Assembly (NCBI GenBank): GCA_963800395.1
Contig: CAWDBD010000001.1
Coordinates: forward strand, 62,001-126,000
Length of the DNA: 64,000 nt
DNA from: DASSBG01 sp963800395
GTDB taxonomy: Bacteria; Pseudomonadota; Gammaproteobacteria; Xanthomonadales; Rhodanobacteraceae
Reading direction: 5' to 3'
The translations under genes were made by a program, and so were the position numbers. This document shows, in pieces, positions 39,603 to 48,814 of the stretch (position 1 is the stretch's first letter; the number at the start of each line of letters is the position of its first letter). The notes beneath the pieces were generated by a model. It did not search any database. It saw nothing but the letters and a program-made list of their open reading frames with translations, and was not told the origin of the DNA.

Positions 39603-40361
39603 ATGGCAGAGCGCAGGCCCCTGGTGGCTGGCAACTGGAAGATGCACGGTGCACAAGACATGGCTGGCACCTTGTTGGCGGAGATTGCCGCTGGCCGCCC
39701 GTCGCAGGTCGAGGTGGCAGTATTTCCACCGTTTCCCTACCTGACGCCGCTCGCCGCCTCCGATGCAGGCAAGGAAATTGTCATCGGGGCTCAGGATGTC
39801 AGCCAGCACCCTGACAGCGGTGCCTATACCGGCGAGGTCAGTGCCGCGATGCTGGCTGATGTCGGCTGTGGCATGGTGCTGGTCGGGCACTCCGAGCGTC
39901 GCCAGTATCACGCCGAAAGCAATCAGCTGGTGGCGGCCAAGTTCGTCGCCGCTCGCGCAGCGGGCCTCACGCCGGTGTTGTGCCTGGGCGAAAGCCTTGC
40001 CCAGCGCGAGGCCGGGGATACCGAGAAGATAGTGGCTGGGCAATTGGCCGCCGTGCTTGAAAAGGCAGGCACCGATGGCCTTTCCGGTGCAGTGCTGGCC
40101 TACGAGCCGGTATGGGCCATCGGTACCGGAATGACCGCAAGCCCGGAGCAGGTGGATGCGGTGCATGCCTTTTTGCGTAGCCAATTGGCCGAGCGGGATG
40201 TTAAACTTGCCGGGATGACCCGCATTGTTTACGGCGGCAGCGTCAAGCCGGCCAACGCCGCTGACTTGTTTGCCCTCGAGAATGTGGACGGTGGCCTGAT
40301 CGGAGGAGCATCTCTCAAGGCATCCGATTTTCTGACCATTTGCCGGGCGGCTTGTAACTGA
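39603..40361 (+). CDS. tpiA: Triosephosphate isomerase
   Basis: This 252-residue TIM barrel has NWKMHG with Lys13, GHSERR with His96 and YEPVWAIGTG with Glu168, the complete catalytic set. VYGGSVKPANA is the phosphate-binding loop. It interconverts dihydroxyacetone phosphate and glyceraldehyde 3-phosphate. GGGAG stands about 7 nt before the ATG at 39603. It lies 18 nt upstream of secG, a conserved pair. Confidence 0.96.
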   Translation: MAERRPLVAGNWKMHGAQDMAGTLLAEIAAGRPSQVEVAVFPPFPYLTPLAASDAGKEIVIGAQDVSQHPDSGAYTGEVSAAMLADVGCGMVLVGHSERRQYHAESNQLVAAKFVAARAAGLTPVLCLGESLAQREAGDTEKIVAGQLAAVLEKAGTDGLSGAVLAYEPVWAIGTGMTASPEQVDAVHAFLRSQLAERDVKLAGMTRIVYGGSVKPANAADLFALENVDGGLIGGASLKASDFLTICRAACN

Positions 40362-40379
40362 CCGCCACTCTGGAAGACC

Positions 40380-40865
40380 ATGATTTATACCATTCTCAGT
40401 GTGTTCAATATTCTCATCGCCGCTGCGATGATCGTCCTGATCCTGATGCAGCGCGGTGCCGGCGCAGACGCGGGTGCCTCTTTTGGCGGTGGTGGCTCAA
40501 GCACCGTTTTCGGTGCGCGTGGCTCGGCCACATTCCTGTCCCGGGCAACCGGGGTGCTGGCGGCGCTGTTTTTCGTGATCAGTCTCGCCATGGGTATCTT
40601 TCTGGAACACAAGTCCAGTCAGGCGCCAGACCAGAGTCTTGGCGTCATGGCCGGAGCCGCTCAGACCGATGCGGCCGGCGCGGGCAGCAGTCCGGCGCCT
40701 GCTTCAGCCGTGCCTGCCGCCGGCAAACCCGCTGCGCAGGGCAGTGACGCGTCTGACGTACCGCAGCCAGAGGCGGCCAACAGCGGTGCCGGGCAGAATC
40801 AGGCCAAACCCGCTATTTCCGATACACCGGCGCCGCAGCCTGCGAAGACAGGTTCAGCCGGTTAG
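40380..40865 (+). CDS. secG: Preprotein translocase subunit SecG
   Basis: The 161-residue protein has two membrane helices (residues 3-22 and about 55-76) separated by the SecG loop QRGAGADAGASFGGG and GSSTVFGARG. SecG assists SecYE in protein export. The C-terminal 80 residues are an Ala/Pro/Gln-rich cytoplasmic or periplasmic tail longer than in E. coli SecG (110 residues). tRNA-Leu follows 18 nt later, as in E. coli secG-leuU. Confidence 0.95.
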   Translation: MIYTILSVFNILIAAAMIVLILMQRGAGADAGASFGGGGSSTVFGARGSATFLSRATGVLAALFFVISLAMGIFLEHKSSQAPDQSLGVMAGAAQTDAAGAGSSPAPASAVPAAGKPAAQGSDASDVPQPEAANSGAGQNQAKPAISDTPAPQPAKTGSAG

Positions 40866-40883
40866 AATAGAAAGCTGACATTT

Positions 40884-40968
40884 GCCCAGGTGGTGGAATT
40901 GGTAGACACGCTATCTTGAGGGGGTAGTGGCGCAAGCTGTGCGGGTTCGAGTCCCGCCCTGGGCACCA
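40884..40968 (+). tRNA. leuU: tRNA-Leu (anticodon GAG)
   Basis: The 85-nt sequence folds as a class II tRNA. Acceptor stem GCCCAGG pairs with CCTGGGC; the anticodon stem CTATC/GGTAG encloses TTGAGGG with GAG at 40918-40920; a variable arm follows; the T arm is GCGGG-TTCGAGT-CCCGC; the 3' end is ACCA, with CCA encoded. A possible -10 box TAGAAT lies at 40863-40868. Confidence 0.97.
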
Positions 40969-41039
40969 AAAAACGACGCGTGGCCTTGTTGCTCCGCGCC
41001 AACAAGAACGCCGCAAGGCGTGACGAATAAGGACGAGCT

Positions 41040-41396
41040 GTGCTGACGCTCTACTGGCCAATTCTTGCATTTATCATCGTCGCCGCAGGGCTGGGCGTGG
41101 TGCTTCTGGCCATCGGCTTGATCGTCGCACCGCACCGCCCCAATCCGGAAAAGCTGTCTCCCTACGAATGCGGCTTCGAGCCATTCGAGGACGCACGCCT
41201 GAAATTCGACGTGCGCTACTACCTGGTCGCGATCCTGTTCATCATCTTCGATCTGGAGATTGCCTTCCTGTTTCCATGGGCCGTCGTGTTCGACAAGATT
41301 GGCGTCGTCGCCCTGGTCGAGATGGCCCTGTTCCTTCTGCTATTGGTGGTCGGCTTTGTGTACGTATGGAAGAAAGGTGCACTGGAATGGGAGTGA
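41040..41396 (+). CDS. nuoA: NADH-quinone oxidoreductase subunit A
   Basis: The 118-residue membrane subunit has three helices and the conserved loop PHRPNPEKLSPYECGFEPF, whose Cys and Glu lie near the quinone site. It starts at GTG (41040) behind AAGGACG. It is the first gene of the complete nuoA-N operon, which begins 71 nt after tRNA-Leu; no strong separate promoter is visible. Confidence 0.95.
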   Translation: MLTLYWPILAFIIVAAGLGVVLLAIGLIVAPHRPNPEKLSPYECGFEPFEDARLKFDVRYYLVAILFIIFDLEIAFLFPWAVVFDKIGVVALVEMALFLLLLVVGFVYVWKKGALEWE

Positions 41397-41466
41397 TGCC
41401 GGCAATCTGTTCACTGTCGCCTGCAGCAGGGTCTGCTACGGTTGCATCGGCCAGGAGCGATGAATC

Positions 41467-42021
41467 ATGGGTCTGATCAGTTCCATCAGCAAGACCATGC
41501 ACAACCCGGAGCCGCTGAACCGCGTCGATGACATCATTCGCCCCGAGGGCGACAATCCGGTCTTGCAGCGCGGTTTCGCCACCACCAGCGTCGACGCCCT
41601 GATGAACTGGGCCCGCACCGGGTCGATGTGGCCGATGACATTCGGCCTTGCCTGCTGTGCCGTGGAAATGATGCACGCTGGCGCCGCGCGCCTGGATCTG
41701 GATCGCTACGGCGTCGTGTTCCGTCCCAGCCCGCGCCAGTCGGACGTGATGATCGTCGCCGGCACGCTGGTCAACAAGATGGCCCCGGCACTGCGCAAGG
41801 TTTACGACCAGATGCCCGATCCCAAGTGGGTGATCTCCATGGGCAGCTGTGCCAACGGTGGCGGCTACTACCATTACTCCTACTCGGTCGTGCGTGGCTG
41901 CGATCGCATTGTGCCGGTAGACATTTACGTCCCGGGCTGCCCACCTACCGCCGAGGCGCTTATCCACGGAATTCTGCAGTTGCAGAAGAAGATCCGTCGC
42001 GTCCACACAATTGCACGCTGA
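41467..42021 (+). CDS. nuoB: NADH-quinone oxidoreductase subunit B
   Basis: The 184-residue protein carries the N2 [4Fe-4S] cluster next to the quinone. The ligands are the tandem Cys63-Cys64 in GLACCAVEMMH, Cys in GSCANGGG and Cys in PGCPPTAEA. RYGVVFRPSPRQSDVMIVAG is the family segment. It is separated from nuoA by 70 nt, the first of the looser gaps of this operon. Confidence 0.96.
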   Translation: MGLISSISKTMHNPEPLNRVDDIIRPEGDNPVLQRGFATTSVDALMNWARTGSMWPMTFGLACCAVEMMHAGAARLDLDRYGVVFRPSPRQSDVMIVAGTLVNKMAPALRKVYDQMPDPKWVISMGSCANGGGYYHYSYSVVRGCDRIVPVDIYVPGCPPTAEALIHGILQLQKKIRRVHTIAR

Positions 42022-42030
42022 GGGGTGGTC

Positions 42031-42765
42031 GTGAACAACAGCAAACACAGCGATCTGGCCGAACGGCTCAAGCAGCGTTTTGCCACCCAGGCAAAGAGCA
42101 TCGAATCCAGCCATGGCGAAACCACAATGGAAGTCGATGTCGGCGACTGGCTCGAAGTGGCCACCGCGCTGCGCGACGAGCCCGAATTTGCCTTCGCTCA
42201 GCTGATGGATCTGGCCGGTGTGGACTACCTCGGCTACGGCGTCGACGAGTGGCGCACCAATGAATCAAGCTGGCAGGGTTTCTCGCGTGGCGCAGAGGGC
42301 CTTGGACCGGGCCGTTTCAACTGGCTGCAGAGACCCGATACTGAAAGCGAGCCGCGCCGTTACGCCGTGGCTGCGGTATTGCTGTCGCTGGAGCACAATT
42401 GCCGTGTCCGTCTGCGCTGCCGCTGCCAGGACAACGACATGCCCGTGGTGCCATCCCTGGTTGATGTCTGGCCCGGGGTGAACTGGTTTGAGCGTGAGGC
42501 GTTCGACCTGTTCGGCATTCTGTTCGAGGGCCATCCCGATCTCAGGCGTATTCTTACCGACTACGGTTTTGTCGGGCATCCGTTCCGCAAGGACTTCCCG
42601 CTGATCGGCAATGTCGAAGTGCGCTACGACGCCGAGCAGGGCAGGGTGATCTACGAGCCGGTAACGTCCGTTGAGCCGCGTGTGACCGTGGCGCGGGTCA
42701 TTCGCCACGACGCCGATCTTGAACAGGCCCGTGCCGAATCCGCCGACAACTGGCGCGAGAATTGA
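42031..42765 (+). CDS. nuoC: NADH-quinone oxidoreductase subunit C
   Basis: The 30-kDa subunit has about 244 residues, not fused to NuoD as in E. coli. Key segment: VWPGVNWFEREAFDLFGI with EGHPDLRRILTDYGF. Two GTG codons, 42025 and 42031, are possible starts; GAGGGG (42020-42025) sits at a proper distance only from the second, which I chose. Confidence 0.94.
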   Translation: MNNSKHSDLAERLKQRFATQAKSIESSHGETTMEVDVGDWLEVATALRDEPEFAFAQLMDLAGVDYLGYGVDEWRTNESSWQGFSRGAEGLGPGRFNWLQRPDTESEPRRYAVAAVLLSLEHNCRVRLRCRCQDNDMPVVPSLVDVWPGVNWFEREAFDLFGILFEGHPDLRRILTDYGFVGHPFRKDFPLIGNVEVRYDAEQGRVIYEPVTSVEPRVTVARVIRHDADLEQARAESADNWREN

Positions 42766-42780
42766 GGTAGCGAGAACGAC

Positions 42781-44040
42781 ATGCCAGCACAGGAAATCCG
42801 CAACTACACGATGAACTTCGGTCCCCAGCATCCGGCCGCGCACGGTGTGCTGCGCCTGGTGATGGAGATGGACGGTGAGACCATCGTCAAGGTCGATCCG
42901 CATGTTGGCCTGTTGCATCGCGCCACGGAGAAACTGGCCGAATCCAAGCCGTTCAATCATTCCATCGGCTACATGGACCGGCTCGACTACGTGTCCATGA
43001 TGTGCAATGAGCACGCCTACGTGCGCGCAATCGAAACCCTGCTGGGGGTCGAGGCGCCGGTGCGTGCGCAGTACATCCGTACCATGTACGACGAGATAAC
43101 CCGCATCCTGAATCACCTGATGTGGCTCGGCTCCAACGCGCTCGATCTGGGCGCGATGGCCGTGTTCCTGTACGCGTTCCGTGAGCGCGAAGAGCTGATG
43201 GATACCTACGAGGCCGTTTCCGGTTCGCGCATGCACGCCACCTACTACCGTCCCGGCGGCGTGTATCGTGACCTCCCGGACTTCATGCCGCAGTACAAGG
43301 AATCACCGTGGCACAAGGGCGAAGACCTCAAGCGCCTGAACCGCTGGCGCGAAGGTTCCCTGCTGGACTTCATCGAATCGTTTGCCGACGATTTCCCCAA
43401 GCGGGTCGACGAGTACGAAGAACTCCTGACCAGCAACCGCATCTGGAAACAGCGCACCGTCGATATCGGCATTGTCAGCCCGGAGCAGGCACGCGCCTGG
43501 GGCATGAGCGGCCCGATGCTGCGTGGTTCGGGGATTGAATGGGACCTGCGCAAAAAGCAGCCCTATGCCATGTACCCGGAGATCGATTTTGATATCCCGG
43601 TGGGTGTCAACGGCGACTGCTATGACCGTTACCTGGTCCGCATCGAGGAAATGCGCCAGAGCGCACGCATCATCAAGCAGTGCGTAGCCTGGCTGCGTTG
43701 CAATCCCGGCCCGGTGATCATCGACAACTACAAGGTCGCGCCGCCCACACGTGCACACATGAAAGAGAACATGGAAGCCCTGATCCACTGGTTCAAGCTG
43801 TTTACCGAGGGCTACGGCGTGCCCGAGGGCGAAACCTACCAGGCTGTCGAGGCGCCCAAGGGCGAGTTCGGCTGCTACCTGATTTCCGACGGTGCCAACA
43901 AGCCGTTCCGGGTCAAGCTGCGAGCGCCCAGCTTTGCGCATCTGTCCTCCATGGACACCATCATCAAGGGCCACATGCTGCCCGACGTTGTTGCCATGAT
44001 CGGCACCTATGATCTGGTGTTTGGTGAGGTGGATCGGTGA
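42781..44040 (+). CDS. nuoD: NADH-quinone oxidoreductase subunit D
   Basis: The 49-kDa subunit of 419 residues contains FGPQHPAAHGVLRLVMEMDGE and GLLHRATEKLAE, both forming the quinone pocket with NuoB, and ends in the conserved DLVFGEVDR. Its stop codon is followed within 10 nt by a repeat element (44047-44264), which separates it from nuoE. Confidence 0.97.
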   Translation: MPAQEIRNYTMNFGPQHPAAHGVLRLVMEMDGETIVKVDPHVGLLHRATEKLAESKPFNHSIGYMDRLDYVSMMCNEHAYVRAIETLLGVEAPVRAQYIRTMYDEITRILNHLMWLGSNALDLGAMAVFLYAFREREELMDTYEAVSGSRMHATYYRPGGVYRDLPDFMPQYKESPWHKGEDLKRLNRWREGSLLDFIESFADDFPKRVDEYEELLTSNRIWKQRTVDIGIVSPEQARAWGMSGPMLRGSGIEWDLRKKQPYAMYPEIDFDIPVGVNGDCYDRYLVRIEEMRQSARIIKQCVAWLRCNPGPVIIDNYKVAPPTRAHMKENMEALIHWFKLFTEGYGVPEGETYQAVEAPKGEFGCYLISDGANKPFRVKLRAPSFAHLSSMDTIIKGHMLPDVVAMIGTYDLVFGEVDR

Positions 44041-44046
44041 ACTCGG

Positions 44047-44264
44047 TCGGGACTCGGGACTCAATCAATCATCGGGACTCGGGACTCGGGACTCGGGACT
44101 CGGCAAGGCAGTGCATCCCCACTTTGGGCAGATGCCTGAATTTTCCCGATTCCGGTCATCCAGCAATCCGAATTGAACCGATTTTCGCCGCAGACGGCGT
44201 GCCGCGAGCTTTCCCGAGTCCCGAGTCCCGAGTCCCGAGTCCCGGTTTCATCACCGAGTCCCGG
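44047..44264. repeat. Inverted heptamer-array element between nuoD and nuoE
   Basis: Left arrays of GGGACTC (44047-44062 and 44074-44103) face right arrays of GAGTCCC (44212-44245, plus one at 44252-44264). The core of about 108 bp between them, read on the minus strand, starts GGAAAGCTCGC and contains GCGGCGAAAAT, shared with the nuoL/M element. Confidence 0.92.
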
Positions 44265-44284
44265 TCACAACAGAAGACAAGCGC

Positions 44285-44812
44285 ATGAAAGCCACCGGCC
44301 ACTACAACGAAGTCAAGAACGTCGATCCCGCCAAGGTTCTCAACGACCAGACGCGTGCGCATATCGACCACTGGCTTGCCAAGTTCCCCGAGGATCGTCG
44401 CCGTTCGGCGCTGATCCAGGGCCTGCAGGCAGCGCAGGACCAGAACGGCGGTCATCTGAGTGACGAGCTGATCCAGGCAGTGGCCTACTACATCGACGTG
44501 CCGCCGGTATGGGCCTATGAAGTGGCGACCTTCTATTCGATGTTCGAGACCCGGCCGGTGGGCCGGCACAACGTGGCCATCTGTACCAACATTTCCTGCT
44601 GGCTGAACGGCTCCAATGACATCGTCAGCCATTGCGAAAAAAAGCTGGGCGTGAAGCTGGGCGAGTCGACTGCCGACGGACGCGTCTATCTGAAACGCGA
44701 GGAAGAGTGCCTGGCCGCATGCTGCGGCGCCCCGATGATGGTGGTCGATGGTCACTATCACGAGAACCTGACCATTGAGAAAGTCGACGACATTCTCGAC
44801 AAGCTGGAATAG
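44285..44812 (+). CDS. nuoE: NADH-quinone oxidoreductase subunit E
   Basis: The 175-residue thioredoxin-fold subunit holds the N1a [2Fe-2S] cluster: Cys100 and Cys105 (CTNISCWL) with Cys141 and Cys145 (ECLAACCGAP). It pairs with NuoF in the NADH dehydrogenase module. No good ribosome-binding site precedes the ATG at 44285, which lies 20 nt after the right arm of the repeat element. Confidence 0.96.
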   Translation: MKATGHYNEVKNVDPAKVLNDQTRAHIDHWLAKFPEDRRRSALIQGLQAAQDQNGGHLSDELIQAVAYYIDVPPVWAYEVATFYSMFETRPVGRHNVAICTNISCWLNGSNDIVSHCEKKLGVKLGESTADGRVYLKREEECLAACCGAPMMVVDGHYHENLTIEKVDDILDKLE

Positions 44813-44815
44813 CCC

Positions 44816-44879
44816 GATGAAGGAGCGGCCCCGGGCCGCAGTGCGGAATCTTCATCGCGGGCATCGCCCGCTCCTGCAG
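44816..44879. repeat. REP-like multi-hairpin element between nuoE and nuoF
   Basis: Most of the 83-bp gap is inverted repeats. GATGAAG (44816) can pair with CTTCATC (44850), GGAGCGG with CCGCTCC, GCGGCC-CCG-GGCCGC forms a hairpin at 44825-44839 and GCGGGC-ATC-GCCCGC another at 44857-44871. The second half resembles Pseudomonas-type REP sequences. Confidence 0.7.
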
Positions 44880-44895
44880 ACAAAGACATAACGAA

Positions 44896-46209
44896 ATGGC
44901 ATACGGACCCGAACCGAAAAAACACCAGGCCGTCTACACCACCTTGCACTTTGACAAGCCGTGGTCGCTTGAGAACTATCTCAAGACCGGAGGCTGGGAC
45001 GCATGGAAGAAGATCCTTGCCGACAAGCCCGACCCGGCCGACATCATCGACAAGGTCAAGACCAGCAGCCTGCGTGGTCGTGGTGGCGCCGGTTTTCCCA
45101 CGGGCCTGAAGTGGTCGTTCATGCCCAAGGGCGAGATGCAGAAATACATTCTGTGCAACTCCGACGAATCGGAACCGGGAACCTGCAAGGATCGTGACAT
45201 TCTGCGCTTCAACCCGCACGCCGTACTCGAAGGCATGGCGATTGCCTGCTACGCGACCGGTTCGACCGTCGCCTACAACTACCTGCGCGGCGAGTTTCAT
45301 CACGAACCTTTCGAACATGTCGAAGAGGCACTGAAGGAAGCCTACGAGGCGGGTCTTCTGGGCAAGAACATCCTTGATTCGGGCGTGGACGTGGACATCC
45401 ACAACGCGCTGGGCGCCGGCGCCTACATCTGCGGTGAGGAAACCGCCATGATGGAGTCGCTCGAAGGCAAGAAGGGCATGCCCCGCTACAAGCCACCGTT
45501 CCCGGCCAATTTCGGCCTGTACGGCAAGCCAACCACCATCAACAACACGGAAACCTATGCGTCGGTGCCCGCCATCCTGCGCAACGGGCCCGACTGGTTC
45601 CTGGATATCGGCAAGCCCAACAATGGCGGGCCGAAGATCTTCTCGGTCTCGGGCCATGTCAACAAGCCCGGCAACTACGAGATTCCGCTCGGCACGCCGT
45701 TTTCCGACTTGCTGGAAATGGCCGGAGGCGTGCGCGAAGGGCACAAGCTGAAGGGCGTGATCCCGGGTGGATCATCGATGAAGGTGCTTCCGGCCGAAGC
45801 CATCATGGAATGCACCATGGACTACGACTCGCTGCAGAAAGCCGGTTCCGGTCTGGGGTCGGGCGCGGTCATCGTGATGGACGACTCCACCTGCATGGTC
45901 CAGGCCTGCCAGCGCATCGCGCAGTTCTACTATGCCGAGTCCTGTGGCCAGTGTACGCCGTGCCGCGAAGGCACCGGCTGGATGAATCGGGTGCTCAAGC
46001 GGATCATCGCCGGGCAGGGCAGCCAGGATGACCTGCATCGCCTGAAGGCCATTGCCGGCCAGATCGAGGGCCACACCATCTGTGCCTTCGGCGAAGCGGC
46101 CGCCTGGCCCGTGCAGGGGTTCCTGCACCACTACTGGGACGAGTTCGAGTACTTCGTGCGCCATGGCCGCTCCATGGTCGAGAGCGGCAGCGGGGAGGTG
46201 GCGGCATGA
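44896..46209 (+). CDS. nuoF: NADH-quinone oxidoreductase subunit F
   Basis: The NADH-binding 51-kDa subunit has 437 residues. GRGGAGFPTGLKW binds FMN, GAGAYICGEETAM binds NADH, and the N3 [4Fe-4S] cluster ligands are in ESCGQCTPCREG plus a later Cys in GHTICAFG. The ribosome-binding site is weak, because the REP-like element fills the gap upstream. The next gap again holds a heptamer element. Confidence 0.97.
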   Translation: MAYGPEPKKHQAVYTTLHFDKPWSLENYLKTGGWDAWKKILADKPDPADIIDKVKTSSLRGRGGAGFPTGLKWSFMPKGEMQKYILCNSDESEPGTCKDRDILRFNPHAVLEGMAIACYATGSTVAYNYLRGEFHHEPFEHVEEALKEAYEAGLLGKNILDSGVDVDIHNALGAGAYICGEETAMMESLEGKKGMPRYKPPFPANFGLYGKPTTINNTETYASVPAILRNGPDWFLDIGKPNNGGPKIFSVSGHVNKPGNYEIPLGTPFSDLLEMAGGVREGHKLKGVIPGGSSMKVLPAEAIMECTMDYDSLQKAGSGLGSGAVIVMDDSTCMVQACQRIAQFYYAESCGQCTPCREGTGWMNRVLKRIIAGQGSQDDLHRLKAIAGQIEGHTICAFGEAAAWPVQGFLHHYWDEFEYFVRHGRSMVESGSGEVAA

Positions 46210-46247
46210 ATGTGTGGTTGACGCAACGGGACCCGGTGATGAAGACG

Positions 46248-46438
46248 GGGCTCGGGACTCGGGACTCGGGACTCGAAAAGGCTCGCTACGCAGAGTCAGC
46301 GGCGACAACCGGCCCCAGTCAGCGCAATTCATGTATTGATTGCGGAACCTTGTTCGAAGTGCAGGTGGCCCTTGTCCGGGATTCAGGCCTCGAATCCCGG
46401 TGCTCTTCCGAGTCCCGAGTCCCGAGTCCCGAGTCCCG
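46248..46438. repeat. Inverted heptamer-array element between nuoF and nuoG
   Basis: Left GGGACTC array at about 46248-46275; right GAGTCCC array at 46408-46438. The core of about 130 bp starts AAAAGGCTCGC and ends CCCGGTGCTCTTCC; the latter is shared exactly with the nuoL/M element. The element fills most of the 262-bp gap. Confidence 0.92.
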
Positions 46439-46471
46439 TGTGTGGGTTGGCGAAAGAACGGGAGCTTACGC

Positions 46472-48814
46472 ATGAATGCCCAAGTCGAAACCAACACCGT
46501 CACCATCGAGATCGATGGCCGCTCGCTCGAGGCGCCGAAGGGCTCAATGATCATCCAGGCCGCGGACAAGGCCAATATCCCGATTCCGCGTTTCTGCTAT
46601 CACCCCAAGCTGGCAATCGCGGCCAATTGCCGCATGTGCCTGGTCGAGGTGGAGATGGGCGGCAAGCCCATGGGCAAGCCGGCGCCGGCCTGTGCCACGC
46701 CGGTGGCCGACGGCATGGTCGTGCGCACGCGCTCGGACAAGGCGTTGAAGGCGCAACGCAACGTGATGGAATTCCTGCTCATCAATCATCCGCTGGACTG
46801 CCCGATCTGTGATCAGGGTGGCGAGTGCGAACTGCAGGACCTGTCGCTGGGTTACGGCCGATCCATCTCGCGTTTCACCGAGCGCAAGCGCAGTGTTGCC
46901 GACGAGAATATCGGACCGCTCATTGCTACCTACATGACCCGCTGCATCCAGTGCACCCGCTGCGTCCGCGTGATGAGCGAGATCGCCGGTACCCACGAGC
47001 TGGGTGGCATGGACCGTGGCGAGCACCTGGAGATCGGCACCTACATCGGCAAGTCAATCGAAAGCGAACTGGGCGGCAACATCATCGATGTGTGTCCGGT
47101 GGGAGCGCTGACCGACAAGGTTTTCCAGTTCAAGGCCCGTGCCTGGGAACTGATTGCGCGCAAATCGATCGGCTACCATGACGCGCAGGGCTCGAACCTG
47201 TGGTTGCACACGCGCCGGGGCGACATCCTGCGCGCGGTACCGCGCGACAACGACGACATCAACGAATGCTGGCTGTCCGACCGCGACCGCTACAGCCATC
47301 AGGGCCTGAACGCGGACGACCGTGCCCGGCGACCGATGCTCAAGCGCGACGGCGAATGGCAGGATGTCGACTGGCAAACTGCTCTCGATGCCGTGGTTGC
47401 CGGACTCAAGGCGGCAGGTGGCCAGGACCTGGGCATGCTGGTACATCCGGCGTCGACCTGCGAGGAAGGCTTGTTGCTGAAACGTCTGGCCGCAGGTCTG
47501 GGCTGCTCCAGCATGGACCACCGCCTGCGCCAGCTTGATCCTGCTGCGGCAGCAGCGACCGTTTTCGAAATGCCGCTGGCCACGGTGCAGGACGCGGGTG
47601 CCAGCCTTCTGCTCGGCAGCTATCCGCGTCATGAAATGCCCTTGTTCAACCATCGTCTGCGCCAGAGTGTGCTGAAGGGTGGCAAGGTATTCGTGGCCAA
47701 CCCGCTGGCCCAGGATTTCAATTATCCGCTGGCCGGCAGCTTCATTGCACCGCCCCAGGCCTTGCTGGATGAAATGCTGGTGCTGGCGCGCGCCGCCTCC
47801 GAACTGGGCGACAAGCCGCAAACCGACAGTGCGCTGGCCGAGGCCATGGCCTCGGTCGAGGTGAGCGATGCCGCGCGTACCGCCGTGACCGCCCTGCGCG
47901 ATGCGGACAAGTCGCTGGTCGTTTTTGGTCATCTGGCGGCCATGCATCCGCAAGCCTCCTGGTTGAGGGCCGCAGCGCGGCTGATTGCCGATGCAACCGG
48001 CAGCGCGGTAGACGAGATTCCTCTCGGCGCCAACGCCATCGGCCTGAGCCAGGTAGGACTGCTGCCGGGCGAGGGCGGACGGGACGCGCGTGCCATGCAG
48101 CTTGAACCGCCCAAGGTGATGATCCTGTTCGGTGCCGAGCCGCCGCACGACTTTGCCGATGGCAGCCTGATCAACGACGCGCTGGACAAGGCCGACTTTG
48201 TGGTGGCCTTCAATGCCTTCGCCGGCGAGGCACTGAAAAACGCCGCCGATGTGATTCTGCCGATCGCGCCGCTTCCCGAGACGCCGGCAACTCTGGTCAA
48301 CGTCGATGGCAAGGCGCAGCGCGTGGAAGCCGCCGTGCCCGCCACCGGCGAGGTGCGGGAAGGCTGGAAGATCCTGCGCGCACTTGGCCGCCAGCTGGGA
48401 CTGGAGGGTTTTGACCTCGAGGACATGGCCAGTCTCGATGCTGAAGTCGATCAGGCGCTAGCCGGGACTCACGCGATCCAACGCACATCCCTGGCCGAGC
48501 GCCCCGGTTTGCCGTCCACGGGACTGACGCGCATGGACAGCATCCCGATCTATCGCGGCGACGCCGTTCTGCGCCGGGCCAAGGCGTTGAATGAGCATCC
48601 GCTGACGCGACCGCCCGAGGCGGTGATGGCCCCGGCTGACGCCAGGGCCATGCAACTGGAAGACGGACAGCGCGTGCGCGTCACTGGCGGTCAGGTCCTG
48701 CCGCTGCGTGTCGATGCGCGTGTGCCCGCTGGTGCAGTGTGGATTCAGTCCACGCACGCGGCTACTTCAAAACTGGTGCCCATGGGCGCCACGCTGTCGG
48801 TGGACAAGGCATGA
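46472..48814 (+). CDS. nuoG: NADH-quinone oxidoreductase subunit G
   Basis: The 780-residue 75-kDa subunit starts at the ATG at 46472, with GGAG 7 nt upstream. The frame runs on upstream through repeat sequence that is not NuoG-like. N-terminal clusters: FCYHPKLAIAANCRMCLVEV with ACATPV (N1b), HPLDCPICDQGGECELQD (His plus Cys, N5) and CIQCTRCVRVMSE with DVCPVGALTDK (N4). The C-terminal molybdopterin-oxidoreductase-like domain lacks obvious cofactor ligands. I do not see the additional N7 cysteine set of E. coli NuoG. Confidence 0.96.
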   Translation: MNAQVETNTVTIEIDGRSLEAPKGSMIIQAADKANIPIPRFCYHPKLAIAANCRMCLVEVEMGGKPMGKPAPACATPVADGMVVRTRSDKALKAQRNVMEFLLINHPLDCPICDQGGECELQDLSLGYGRSISRFTERKRSVADENIGPLIATYMTRCIQCTRCVRVMSEIAGTHELGGMDRGEHLEIGTYIGKSIESELGGNIIDVCPVGALTDKVFQFKARAWELIARKSIGYHDAQGSNLWLHTRRGDILRAVPRDNDDINECWLSDRDRYSHQGLNADDRARRPMLKRDGEWQDVDWQTALDAVVAGLKAAGGQDLGMLVHPASTCEEGLLLKRLAAGLGCSSMDHRLRQLDPAAAAATVFEMPLATVQDAGASLLLGSYPRHEMPLFNHRLRQSVLKGGKVFVANPLAQDFNYPLAGSFIAPPQALLDEMLVLARAASELGDKPQTDSALAEAMASVEVSDAARTAVTALRDADKSLVVFGHLAAMHPQASWLRAAARLIADATGSAVDEIPLGANAIGLSQVGLLPGEGGRDARAMQLEPPKVMILFGAEPPHDFADGSLINDALDKADFVVAFNAFAGEALKNAADVILPIAPLPETPATLVNVDGKAQRVEAAVPATGEVREGWKILRALGRQLGLEGFDLEDMASLDAEVDQALAGTHAIQRTSLAERPGLPSTGLTRMDSIPIYRGDAVLRRAKALNEHPLTRPPEAVMAPADARAMQLEDGQRVRVTGGQVLPLRVDARVPAGAVWIQSTHAATSKLVPMGATLSVDKA

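Noticed and set aside
46340..46471. 44-residue N-terminal extension of NuoG
   Set aside because: The extension is repeat-derived (RVPSPESRVP); the ATG at 46472 has a ribosome-binding site and fits the family start.
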